From: Plumapathes pennacea | Lineage: Eukaryota; Cnidaria; Anthozoa; Antipatharia; Myriopathidae | Assembly (NCBI GenBank): GCA_964036295.1 | Contig: OZ038462.1 | Location: 37,857,680-37,921,679 of the forward strand | Length of the DNA stretch: 64,000 nucleotides | Direction: 5' to 3' | Shown: one piece after another, positions 34,123 through 46,100 of the stretch | Numbering within the stretch: the stretch's first letter is position 1 | Layout: each line of letters begins with the position of its first letter | The notes under the pieces: generated by a model | The model's input: the letters and a program-made list of their open reading frames with translations, nothing else | What the model was told of the DNA's origin: nothing | Databases searched by the model: none | Translations under genes and position numbers: made by a program

Positions 34123-37100
34123 TCAGTGAATGTCCACGTCAGTTTCGTCTGTGGAAGTGCAGCAGATGTCCCTGGATTCTCCTCGGCTGCCAATTGCATC
34201 TTCGCAATCTTTCACCTTTTCCATTTCTTTCTTGGCGTCAGCTTCTCGTCCAAGCTTCTTTAACACTTCTACATGCTGTCGATAAACCTTGACCAGTTCT
34301 TCTTTGGTGTCCGACACCTTTTCCTGCATCAAGGCTGCTCGTTGGATGTATTGAAGCGCTTTCTCCAGTTCTTCTGGGGATTCTGTGGATCCCTGTGCAT
34401 TGTGCGCAATTCCCAGGTCGTAGAGTGACTTGGCCGTGTCCTGGTGATCGCCAAGGAACTTGCTTCGTATCTCCAGGGCTTGCTCAAAATAGTCGATTGC
34501 CGATTTAAATTTCTTGAGCTCGTGGTAGTTGTTGCCGATGTTGTTGAGGATGGTTGCTGTGAATGGGTGATCTCCCAGCTTCTCATTGTAAACTTTTAAA
34601 GTATGATCAAGTCTGGTTTGAATTGCCTCATCGTGCTTCCCATTCAAGGTTTGCGCCACTGCAGAAAAACAAAGCAAATAATAACGCTCAGCTCGGCCTA
34701 ATGGACCCGGGATACAGGAAGAAATTATGTATATATTGTAACGTACCCATGGTCCACAAACACAGGAAACAGAGCTTCAACAACGTCCAACTGTATTAAC
34801 CTCTCAACAGTACGTCGACTCATACAAAACTCATACGAGATTCTCATACAAACGCCCGTACAAAACTCGTACAACAACCGCTTGTGATCCCTTTTATACT
34901 AGATACACGCTAACCGATTCGCTATCAGTCGCCACTTTAACGGACTTTACTACATACGCTAACACTTAACGGATAACAAACGAACTAAACTTGCACAGTC
35001 CGTGAACGCCTCGCGCATTACATTTGACTAACGAACTCAACTCAATACTTGCTAGCACCTAATGCTCGCGCATTACACTAATATGTTACCTGTAAGAGGA
35101 ACAGAGACAGCCTTGTGCAGCAGTCAACCACAAACGCAAGAAGCAACTAACGTCAGTAAAAGCAACAACAGCAACCACTAACAGCAAAGGCAACAATAAC
35201 TATATAGAAACACTGACGAGAAGGTGAAACTCGGAATTCACAATGCTGGAGTGACAACAACATCAAGTACGACCTTGAATTAACAATGGTGATCCTCATA
35301 AAATGCTAAATGTTGAGCAGTAAAGCAGTATTCAATGTTATAAAGGAGCATTACTTTTATTTCTGTTGGTTCAATTATACCTACCGGCGAGGTCATTGTG
35401 GGTAGCAGCCAACATCACTGGGTCCTTCTGAGCGTTCTTTCTTCGAATTCCAAGCGACTTTTCAATGAGTTTTCGTCCCTTTTTAAAGTTTCCTTCGAGC
35501 GCGTAGCAACGCCCAAGCTTGGCAAGGCACTGAGCACGGCTGTTGTCTGCGATGTCTGTCTTGGCTTCGAGTGCTTTGATGAAGCGGTCTTTGGCTCTCT
35601 TTTTGGCGGGGTCACACAGCTTTGGGGAGCAGGAGCAACTGAAAATGATCTTGATGCCCATTGATATCCAGCACTCGGTCACCCTTCTCTCGTCCCCTTG
35701 GCATTTTTCAGCCAATTTGGTAAAGATTCTCTCAAATTCATTTCGTCGGATCAACTTTGCTAGCAGTTCGCCCACTCTGTTGAAGGTGTCTACGCATTCT
35801 TTCCTGAGGCTGTCGTCCATAAACGGATCTTCAGCGCACCAGTACAAGAGTTGTTTGATGTTTTCCTCCTCCTCCTGATAGGCCTTAATGGCTTGAAGTG
35901 AATTCATGCTATAGAATTTCTTGAATAGTTCCTCCAAGCACACAATGTAATGGTGGATGAAGCGTTGTTTGGCATCATCATACGTCTGCTGAAGTTGTGA
36001 GTCTTCCTTGCATGCCAAAGAGCAGACCCCACTGATCGCTGCCAAAAAGGCATATCGCGATCCTGGTGTCTCCACCAGTAAGGAGTGGTCGACCAGGTTT
36101 GTCAGATGTATGCTGACCGTCTGCTGACCATCCTCCAGGTTGAGAATGTGTTTTGCTCTCTGCATGGTGAAAGGACCCTTGAGTACGGACAGTTGCACCA
36201 AGACTTTCTGCAGCAGGGGTTGAAGCCGTTCAAAGGACTGAAAGATGCGCTTGATAATGTTGTCTTCATCCGAAAGGCTCGTCATGTTCATCATGAATTC
36301 AGCGAAGTCTCCTGGAGGAGTGCTGCTCAGCTCTGTGATAATTTCTGGATTACGGATCAAGGCCAGACTTCGAAGCATGAGTGGTATTCCTCCTCCAAGT
36401 TTCAGGACCTTCTCGGTTCCTCTTTCGCCGAGCTTGCATTGAAGGTTTTCAAGAAGCTCTACTGAATGCTTGTCACTAAAGGCATTCAGGCAAATACATT
36501 CCTGATTCAAATCAGGAAACGTCATATGTTTCCTGCTCGTCATCAGGATTGAAACATTTTTAGCCGTCTTTCCAATGTCTGACACAAATCGCAAGACGTG
36601 CTCTTTTGGTTTTGGGGTGCAGATGTCGGGCTGACTTTTGAAAGTACTCGTAGAGGGTTGGGACGTCTTAGCTTTTGGGTACAGAAGATTGTCAAAATTA
36701 TCTATAACAAGCAAAGTCTTTTCAGTCTGAGAGCATAACCGTTGAATTGCTTCTGAGATGGGCTTGTCACTTGGAAATCGGTTGAGGTGATTCACGATCT
36801 TGTGTGCCAGCTCGTCTAAAAAGCGCATAGGTCGGCAGTTAACGTACAAAATTTCCCAATCACCAGTCATCATATCGTTTGCCACTTTTAGAGCTGTTGA
36901 TGTTTTTCCAATGCCGGGAGGGCCTATAATAGAGATGAGATTGGCTTGCCTTGAACTTGATAGGTGGGACCTAATTTTCTGGCATTCATCAACTCGGTTC
37001 ACGAAGTGGCGGTAAGTGATGGGAAGGAAGCATCTGAAAGCCTCTGCAATGGAAATGAAAAATATTTTATGGACGAGATGTCGTGGTGAAAGTATGTTAG

Positions 37101-38302
37101 AGAAAAATACGGCCTAATACTCTAAAACTTCTGAAGCCAAAGGTCTTTTCCTGGACACTACGATGCTGCAAAGAATTCAGAAGGTCGGTGGTTTAACTTC
37201 TCATCCTGTATATTTCCGTAGTTTACACAACGGAAGGCGGGAAACGCTTTACCTGCCTTGATGTGATTGAATTCAAGTGCAGAATTATAGCCTTCACGCT
37301 ACACGAACAGTTTCACTCAGTGAGTACGTCATAACCACAGTGCGCTTTTCCAAGGGAAGTAATTCAATTGCATTTGTGGTATATTTAGTTTGGGAACTGA
37401 AGCCGAGGGTTTTGATACTATCCATGGCTCAAGCTACACCCCAAGTGGCCTTACTATGTTTGGACCCGATATCAAGGATAATCGCTTGCGGGGGATCCCA
37501 GAGCAGAAGCATGCAATACCAATCAATCTCAAATACACTCATCAATAGTCAGTCTGCTGTAACAATTGTATAACAGTTGTGAGAAAGGCTTACCCTCATC
37601 TGCAGTGTGCGACGATCGGTCTCCCAGTTGCAGCTTTATTTTCTTAATATCCTCTTTTATATCTTGCAACTCTTTTTTTACTTCATCAAAGTTGCACCAG
37701 TCGTCCAGGTTCTCTACGTAGCGTGAGGCATCGATTGTGGATGGAACCTTTTTCTTCAGTTCAACCATGGCTTGCTGCCATTCTTCGCCTTTTGCAGTAC
37801 TGACAGAACCAGCCAAGCGCCTTAGAGCCTCGCTGATCTCCTTCCACAGAAATTCCATCATCTCATTGCTGATCTTCATCTCAGTCACATGTGCATAGGT
37901 GGTGTTACGATAGTACTTTACTCTCGCCAGGTCATCGGAAACGCTTTTATCTGCGGAACCGGGTAGCGTATCCCACCGGCCAGACTGGGGAGCTTCAAGG
38001 TTACAGATATGAATGAGCAGCACGGATAGTAACGTTATGTCAAAATCAGTTGACTTCCCGTAGCCTCCCCCCGAAGGATACAAACACTTCCACTGTGGGC
38101 TTACGTTTCCCAATCTCTTCAGTTTTCCTTTGATTTCAGGATCGGCTAATACATCAGGGAGGGTGGATGGTGGATGGATGGAATCAAACACTTCCCTCAG
38201 GATTTGGGTTCCGCCTGATATCAACAGATGGACAAGATGTAGGAAGTTCTTCCTTTCGGGAGTTAGTTCTAATGCTTCTTTGGCAGGACTCGTCTTATCC
38301 AT
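34123..38302 (-). CDS. HEPN (DZIP3-like)-NB-ARC-TPR protein, copy 1
   Basis: Exons are 37594-38302, 35385-37043 and 34123-34658, with both junctions in phase 1, giving 967 residues. Exon 1 (1-236) is a DZIP3-type HEPN domain with the ribonuclease-type motif RNTTYAH (Arg132, His138) and a charged helical end. Exon 2 is an NB-ARC-like STAND ATPase: FVNRVDEC, Walker A GPPGIGKT (277-284), Walker B LLVIDNFD (about 347-354), sensor ILMTSRKH and GGIPLMLRSLA. A winged-helix/helical region and TPRs follow. Exon 3 carries kinesin-light-chain-like TPRs (NNIGNNYHELK, SLYDLGIAHNAQG). The plan is that of NLR/APAF1-like cytosolic sensors. The role in immunity or cell death is inferred from architecture. An acceptor 5 bases before the ATG suggests an upstream noncoding exon. 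Confidence 0.88.
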
Positions 38303-38307
38303 GGCCT

Positions 38308-39230
38308 CTGTATTGATACGTCAGAGGGAAAAAACAGAGATAACTTAGCACATGTTTTATTTTTAAATCTGTTTCACTGATAAAGAAAATAAATTATACA
38401 AATACATTAATAAAATGTGCTGACCAGAAACACGCACACATAGGCGTCGTGGCAGGGCAATGGCATCACCCTACGCTAATACCACAGGCCAACATAAATA
38501 TACAATAATACTAACATAATATACATACTAACATACATACACCGACAATTCGCAGATGTCCCCTACTCAACTGGTTGGGGATATGATCTGTGATTTCTAC
38601 TGCACGTGTGTATGTGTTGATTTTGGGGGAAACCAAGTGCTGTTGGAGGTTATCAGTGGTTCTCCCGTGAGACTACGTAAATTATCTGTTTTTCCGCTTT
38701 ATAGTTTTGACTGAAATACATTGTCACAGTAAAGGAAATTGCTATGTAGCTTTGGCTGCTCGAACTGCACAAAGAGCGGGAAAAAACTCGTCTTTATTTC
38801 TAATAAGAATAATAGCACGACCGTTACTAGTTGTGTGACCAGGTGTTTATTGATGCGCGAATATTGGCCTTTGGTATGAACATCGTTTTAAAATGTGTTA
38901 CTGTACGTCTTGAGCTTACAGCCACCTAAATTTGTATTTATATGTATTTTCATTAAAAATATGTTTTAAATAGTTGACTATTTATAAACGAATAGATGCT
39001 TTGCGCGTCCAGTGACTGACGGCGGCCATTTTCGTATCATACGGAAATGGCGGATTCTCATGTTTTTCTATGTTTTATTGCAAAATAATTCAGCACAAAC
39101 TTAGAATACGGCAAGCAATGACAGTCAGATCGATCAGTCATAACGTGAGCTAACGTGGGCGCCTCAGGAAAGTCGAGCTCCAGATGAAAATATAAACATG
39201 GGCGCGCAAAGCATCTACGGTGAGAGGGTC
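38308..39230. other. 5' flank of copy 1
   Basis: No coding sequence was seen. It should hold the noncoding first exon and promoter of the HEPN-NB-ARC-TPR gene, but neither could be placed. Confidence 0.35.
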
Positions 39231-39234
39231 TCTT

Positions 39235-39515
39235 TAACACCCACTCCGGGGATCACGTTGTTTAAACATTCCTTGCATAGGTACTCTATGACGATAATGT
39301 TTGAAAAGCTTTTCGCTTTCTTCAGCATAAAAAGCTTCATGAGGTAAGCGGTTTTTAATTTAGCACCTCGCAGATTTCGGGAATAAAATGGAGCGGCTTC
39401 CTCTATTCCTTATTTGAACTGTCGTGACTGCATTAAAGAGTTCATTTTCAGAAAAAATCCTTAGTTAAATAGAAGCTGACAGTCTAGTGATATTAAAAGT
39501 TAGTTCCTGTACGTG
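39235..39515. repeat. dispersed repeat, copy at 61075-61345
   Basis: The segment with CATTCCTTGCATAGGTACTC, TTAGCACCTCGCAGAT and AAAATGGAGCGGC occurs again in the same orientation near the right end of the window. It is noncoding. Confidence 0.8.
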
Positions 39516-41668
39516 CAAGTTTATGATCCTTGGCGAGTGTTTACTATGTTGTGCATGAAAAACTCCTGCATGCGGAAATTTTTAACTGTCAGATCAAACC
39601 GAACTGAAAGTAGCCACGAGTTACAGACTATTTATAAACGAGATTACAAAAGAGCAGTGTCTTCTTAAACGGTAATATGACAACATTTGTACTTACATTA
39701 TCGTTCGAATATGTCGCTGTCCGATTTCCTTTCATAAGATGGCCGCCATGTCGAGAATCGATCGAGAAGTGTTAGATCCGGCCACCGCTGAACCGCAGGC
39801 CTCTGTTTTGGTTGAAAAGTGTGCTCAAGCAAAGGAATCTCTCTTTGGTATTGGCTAACGAGGATTCAAGGCAGCATGGAACATCGACACATAAAAAAGA
39901 AAGCCCATTCGGCTCCGGCAACAACACTGATCCCTCTGATGACGAGTGACATGCCTCGTTGACTCCCAGTAGGACCATTATAATAGTGATGATGTTAGCA
40001 TTTATATAGCGCAAATTCTATGTGTGAATTAGTGATATGGTAATGGATGACAGTTCACAGCACTGGGAAAATTTCCCTGCTCTTTTCGAGAAGTTTGCGA
40101 GTTTAAAGTCCCTCATATTGAATTAGTAAAGATTGCCGACTAGATCAACGGCTTAACGTCCTCACCTAAGGACGGAGGGTAGCTCAGACAGGAACATAGG
40201 TATGACAAACCTATTTGAATACAGATAACTTTTGTGATGCTTGTTTACTAGTTTTGTTTCATATAAAATCCTATTATCCTTAACATTAATGTGTGTGTCG
40301 TGTACGAACATTTAGTTACACCGTTGTATGCCCGTCTGCCCCTTGTTACCCGAGGTCACGGCTCTATATTTTTATTGGCAAACGGTAACAGGACTAGCTT
40401 TCCGTTAAAGAAGAATTTCTTTCCGAAAACTCTCATAGAAACAATTAAATTGAGTCAGAGATAATATATCTTTAGACACTCATCTACATAGTACATCCAG
40501 CAGCCCTGCCTGTAAACGTAACACTTAAAAATTGATATTACCTTTGCAGTGTTTAACTATCAGATAATATCAAGAATAGCATGTAAATTATGCCTGCAGA
40601 TTTCACACAATGGCGCGCATATGCTGACTGGAAGTTCTCAAATTTGACGGTTGGTTCCTCTTCCTTTTGACCCCCAAAATAGTATTTCCGCCCGTTGCAC
40701 CAGCTTCTTCATCTCTTATTTTCACAATCCTTCGGGCTTCTTTTGTTTCGTCTTTTCCTCGTTTCTTTTTCCCTCTCTCTGCTTGTCTCTTTAACAACTT
40801 CGGTCATGGTCGAAGTGATCCGCCTTATAACTGCTGCTATACTGCATGCCGGGCGCGGTCTAGAGCCAAAAACTGGGACTCCTTCTCTTCACTTTAAAAT
40901 GATCTCCTTGGAGTCTTTCTTGTCGACGCTTCTGGAAGTAAAAGTTGTTTTTAATTTTCTGTTTAAACAAAAGATAATTTCATCAAATTTCGGAGATTTT
41001 CTGATTGGCAAGCTCCAATGAAAACTGGACGTAATCCTGCTCCTTCTTCATCTTCTCGTCATTATTTCCGAACAAGAAGTCATCTCTCATGTATTCAGAT
41101 GAATCTTAGTTATGACAGAACTCTCCGAGCCTTTCTAATTGCTGTGGTCCAAAGACAACTGGAACTTTCAGAGGAATCCTCCTCCTTCTCATATCTCCTT
41201 GTCTTCATTGTTTGCCTCCAAACGGGACTTATTGCTGAAAGAAGTCTTACGAGTCTTTCTGATCGGCAAGATCCCAAAGAAAACTGTCCTGCAATTGCAG
41301 TAGCGTGCTCGCAATGTCATGTGACGTATAGCCTACAATGTCGATTATCTCTTCATCGTCGTTTTCAAGCCGGACGCTTACGAATTGCCTTGAAAGCTGA
41401 ATAGAACAAACAGTCGTAATTTACATGTGATACCATTAAAACTTTATATAATATTAGCAGTTCCGCATCCTGCAGATCCCTTTGTTGCTGCCGACGATAG
41501 GAGGCAGCGACACTAATTCTGCTTTGTGACTCAACTCGTGGATGTCGGTCTGGATGATCAGTGATGTGACAACTGACGTTGCTGTTTGTGACTCGACTCA
41601 CGGATGTCGGTCTGGATGATCAGTCATGTGACAACTGATGGCCAATTGAACGCAGACATAATGCTCAG
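39516..41668. other. intergenic, no supported gene
   Basis: Small ORFs lack splice structure or family motifs. At about 41525-41640 a segment of about 63 bp with GGATGTCGGTCTGGATGATC is repeated in tandem twice. Confidence 0.45.
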
Positions 41669-41776
41669 TAGCCTGAGAAAACAGACGTCTCTCATCGCGC
41701 GCTCGATCCAAACCGAACACACTCGAGTTCGGTTTGGATCGAGCGCGCGATGAGAGACGTCTGTTTTCTCAGGCTA
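41669..41776. mobile_element. foldback MITE, perfect 50-bp arms, 9-bp target-site duplication
   Basis: The arm at 41669-41718 starts TAGCCTGAGAAAACAGACG. Its exact reverse complement is at 41727-41776, with an 8-base loop ACACTCGA. AATGCTCAG flanks both sides (41660-41668 and 41777-41785). A 9-bp duplication is typical of Mutator-like elements. The arms have no mismatch, so the insertion is recent. Confidence 0.9.
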
Positions 41777-41785
41777 AATGCTCAG

Positions 41786-43112
41786 GGGACCGTGAGAGTT
41801 CCTTCGTTGTAACGAATCGAGTATCAAAGTGAAACATCGCCTGATCTTCCTGATAATCTCTGCCAAAGAAGAACACGTTACATTCGCGATGTACCAGCAA
41901 ACGGTATGTCTTTCGTGTCAATGCATGTGCCCCTCAATGTTTATCTGTTTCATCATTTGGCTTTACATTTGGTGATCCATGTGAGTAAAAAATAAATAAA
42001 CTGCACTCTGACTTGAGATAACAATTTTTGTCGTTAACGCTCGTTTCTTCGCTGTTGACTCGATACCGCGTTGCGTTACTCACGATTAAATACATGTTGC
42101 GAGGGTCAATCACGGGCATTCACTGCTGGCAATCCATTTCTTGTGCAAAATTCAAAGCAGTATGGACACATGTATTTTGTGTGCAACCTCCTCAAAATAA
42201 TTGGCGACTTATGAACAGATTTTGGCAGATTTAAATTCTGAAAGAGCCTTCGACCGATGAAGACGAAAGGAGAGATGTCATGTTGTTTGGACTTTATACA
42301 ATGGCGGAGGTAGTACGAACGCGGATTCTTGTAAGCTTCTGATCTGTCCAAGACAGTATGTTTCTTCGTTGCGTTTATCAGAGATGGATTTGTGGAGTTA
42401 TTCGTCTTGATATTGACCGCGAAGCAAATCCGTAGGAAAGAAATATCGTTCAATTTCTTCGTGAAACTGACTTTGTTTATCACCACGTGGCGATGCACTT
42501 CGCACAATTATTTCCAGTCCGCTTGCTAATTTTGCTTCTATTTTGTCTGCAGATTTATTAGATTTGCTTTAACGAGATCGATCTGTGAATTTAGAATATC
42601 AGTCTGAAGTTTAGAACCATTTCACTTAAGTTTTGTATAATTCGCTGTTCGGACTCTTCGGATGGACGAACGCTGCGAACAAAATATTTCATTCAGTGGT
42701 TTATAATTTCAGGTTATATTGCATTTTGAATTATCTTTTGTCCTTTTTATTATATGTTTTGGTCATGTATTCTAGTTTCAAATAAATTTTAATTAGGAAT
42801 GGACGGAGATCTCGCTTCTGTAATTACTGCGCATTTGGTTTATTTTTGCGAGTCGCGTTGCGTTATCGTTCCCGTACAACTTCCCATAAAGGAATTTGAA
42901 GGTATAGCTGCACGCGTTATTTCTCCAGGAGTGAATGGGTTAATAGATTTAGTTACAGTTGTAAACAAGAAAGAAACTTTCTTGCTTCCGTGTTCTGACT
43001 TGTTTTAATCAGCTAGGGTAAGCCTCGGCAGCATTCACCTGACCTTTGGTTACTTCTAGTATTTTCTCTATATTTTAGCGAGTTAATAAGCAGTCATACA
43101 AAGTTCTCGTAA
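41786..43112. other. intergenic, no supported gene
   Basis: AT-rich sequence. The short ORF at 42799-43008 has no recognisable domain or splice sites and is not called. Confidence 0.4.
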
Positions 43113-46100
43113 GAAGGTCTGGTAGCCCTGGGCTAACTAGCAGACTTAGATTTTGTCACAAACTGATTAATGCTGTGCCGAATGCTGTAAAAAATGTAAA
43201 AGCGCCTTTTCAATACTGTCAAACAAAAATTGGTCCAATTTGGTCTAAAGCTTAACCAGTACTGTGATTTATAAGTAATGAAAATGTCAAGAGTAGTTCT
43301 CGTTTTAATAAAATCAGTGTAGCACAGTAAAGCAACAAACATTTACAAAGCACCCCCCCCCCCCCCCCCCCCCCCCCCTCTCCCCCAATGATTTTGTACG
43401 TTTCTGGCAACATTGAAAATCACTGATATTTTATCTGATACTTAATGACACATTTGGTGTGCAAAAATTAGGCTTCAGGTATAGAAAGGCTTGGAATTGC
43501 GATTGTTTGAAATCTAAGGCATACTAATTTACTGCTTTCACTTTGGCAATACTATATACAAAATGTAACTAACACACAATTATTGCTATCACCGTGATTT
43601 GTATTCTCCAGATAAATTTATCTACAAGTTCTAAAAGCACTGCAATGGTCATGCTCTAATTACGTGCAATCACCTCATGCAAGTCATTTGCATCTAAATC
43701 TTATTACAGTACTACAGTGTAAAGATGTCTTGTCACCAAACAACCCCATGAATCTAACAGAGAGCCGAGGCTAATATAGGGACAGGTTGTCTCCCTGATA
43801 GCCTGACGAGGTTATCTAACATTACTAGTGAATGCAGTCCACTCTTCATGTGCAATAACAGAGATGGCAAAATTACTTTTTTGGAAAACTAATTTATACA
43901 ACCCTTAAAGAGTGCGGCCATTGCAGTCATCAAAACGGGACATGACAATTGGTTAGATTCCCAGAACATAGTCACAGCAATCTTGATACCATTCTCTAAC
44001 AAAGGCTGCTTATTTCAGGTTGAGATGCTGGATTCAAGTCTGATTTAAAACAGGAAGTTGTACCAAAATTGTAAATATATGTATGTACATGTACATGTTT
44101 ATATTTTTGTAATGTGCTGACATGGCTCTCATTCAATACTATGATAGAATCAATGTATTTTACTTGAATGCATAAAATAGTATGCCTTCGTGCACAGATC
44201 GGTGCTTAAAGTCGTTTTCTACTCTAAACGCATACAATATTATCATAAGATTGTTTTTTTCTTCTGAAATCAGATTAAAAAAATCAAATCAAATTTGACT
44301 TATCCTCAATAAGTTAGATAGCATACTGAGTGCTAGTTAGACTGAGCCTTAAAATCTGAAAATACTAAATGGAATATAAATTCTACAAGATTAAAATGAC
44401 TTATAAAATTCACATTGCACACCATGTAAAAATCCATACACGGATAAATCCGGGCTTTAGTACGTTTTGATTTCGCGCCCTAAAAACATGCAGTATGTTT
44501 TCTGTACTTTATGTTGGCTGAAACCATTTAATGGCATTGATTACGAGACAGTGTGTCAACCTCGATACTGAAGATGGTCCGCTGTAAAAAAAGAAGCTAA
44601 AATATTGAAAAATTGTGGCCTCTCAAATTGGATTACTGCAACCTATATCGATAAAATGGTACATTGTTGCAAGGTAACACAACGTTTGAGATGTGCTCCG
44701 TGTTTAAATTTTACAGGGTGACACAGACGTCCGTAAGTAAATTAGTTTATTAAACTATTTATCATAACACGAACTCGAACTAAAATACCTCAAACTACAA
44801 GACAGCACTGCGAAATTATTGCGTTCCGGCCCGTTGTGCACGTTTCATCGGTGGAAGTGCAGCAGACGTCCCTGGATTCTCCTCGGCTGCCAATTGCATC
44901 TTCGCATTCTTTTACCTTTTCCATTTCTTTCTGGGCGTCAGCTTCACGTCCAAGCTTCTTTAACACTTCTACATGCTGTCGATAAACCTTGAGCAGTTCT
45001 TCTTTGGTGTCTGACACTTTCTCCTGCATCGAAGCTGCTTGTTGGATGTATTGAAGCGCTTTTTCCAGTTCTTCTGGGGATTCTGTGGATCCCTGTGCAT
45101 TGTGCGCACTTCCAAGGTCGTAGAGTGACTTGGCCGTGTCCTGGTGATCGCCGAGGAACTGGCTTTGTATCTTCAAGGCTTTCTCAAAATAATTGATTGC
45201 ATTTGTGTAATCCTTCAGCTCGTGGTAGTTGTTGCCGATGTTGTTGAAGATGGTTGCTGTGAACGGGTGATCACTTAGCTTCTTACTGTAAACCTGCAAA
45301 GTATGATCAAGTCTGGTTCGAATTGCCTTTTCGTGCTGCCCGTTAAATGTTTGCGCCACTGCAGAAGAACAAAGCAAATAAAAATACTCAGCTCAGCCTC
45401 ACAGACTCGGGCTACGGGCTATATGTTACTTGTAGGAACAACAGGGACACCAGACAAGCATAACCGCAAAAAGCAACTGACGTATTATTTAACAGTAACA
45501 GCAAAAACAGCAGCCACTAACAGAAAAGGTGACAATAAATATAGTAACATTGATGAGAAGGTGAAACTCGAAGTTCAGAATGCTGGAGCGACAATAACAT
45601 CAAGTACGACCTTGAGATAACAATGATGATCCTCACAAAGTGCTAAAGACTGATCAGTAAAAAGGCATTACTTAGCCTAAGAATACGGTATTCACTGCTG
45701 TAATGGAGCATTATATTTGTGCTGATTTAATTATATACCTACCGGCGAGGTCATTGTAGGTGGCAGCCAGCATCACTGGGTCCTCCTGTGCGTTCTTTCT
45801 TCGAATTTCAAGCGCCTGTTTAATGAGTCCTCGTCCTTTTTGAAAGTTTCCTTCGAGCGCGTAGCAACGCCCAAGCTTGGCAAGGCACTGAGCGCGGCTG
45901 TTGTCTGCGATGTCTATCCTGGCTTCAAGTGCTTTGACGAAGTGGACTTTGGCTCTGTTCTTGGCGGGGTCACACAGCTTTGGGGAGCAGGAGCAACTGA
46001 AAATGATCTTGATGCCCATTGATATCCAGCACTCGGTCATCCTTCTCTCGTCTTCTTCGCATTTTTCAGCCAATTTGATGAAGATTCTCTCAAATTCATT

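Noticed and set aside
39739..39948. Short plus-strand ORF MAAMSRIDREVLDPATAEPQ... followed by a second open frame ending NNTDPSDDE
   Set aside because: It looks protein-like, but the two parts are in different frames with no usable intron between them and no family was recognised. It could be a decayed retro-copy.
40603..41404. Lys/Arg-rich minus ORF and a 128-residue plus ORF
   Set aside because: No domain, no splice context and no conserved pattern. The plus ORF covers loosely repeated DNA.
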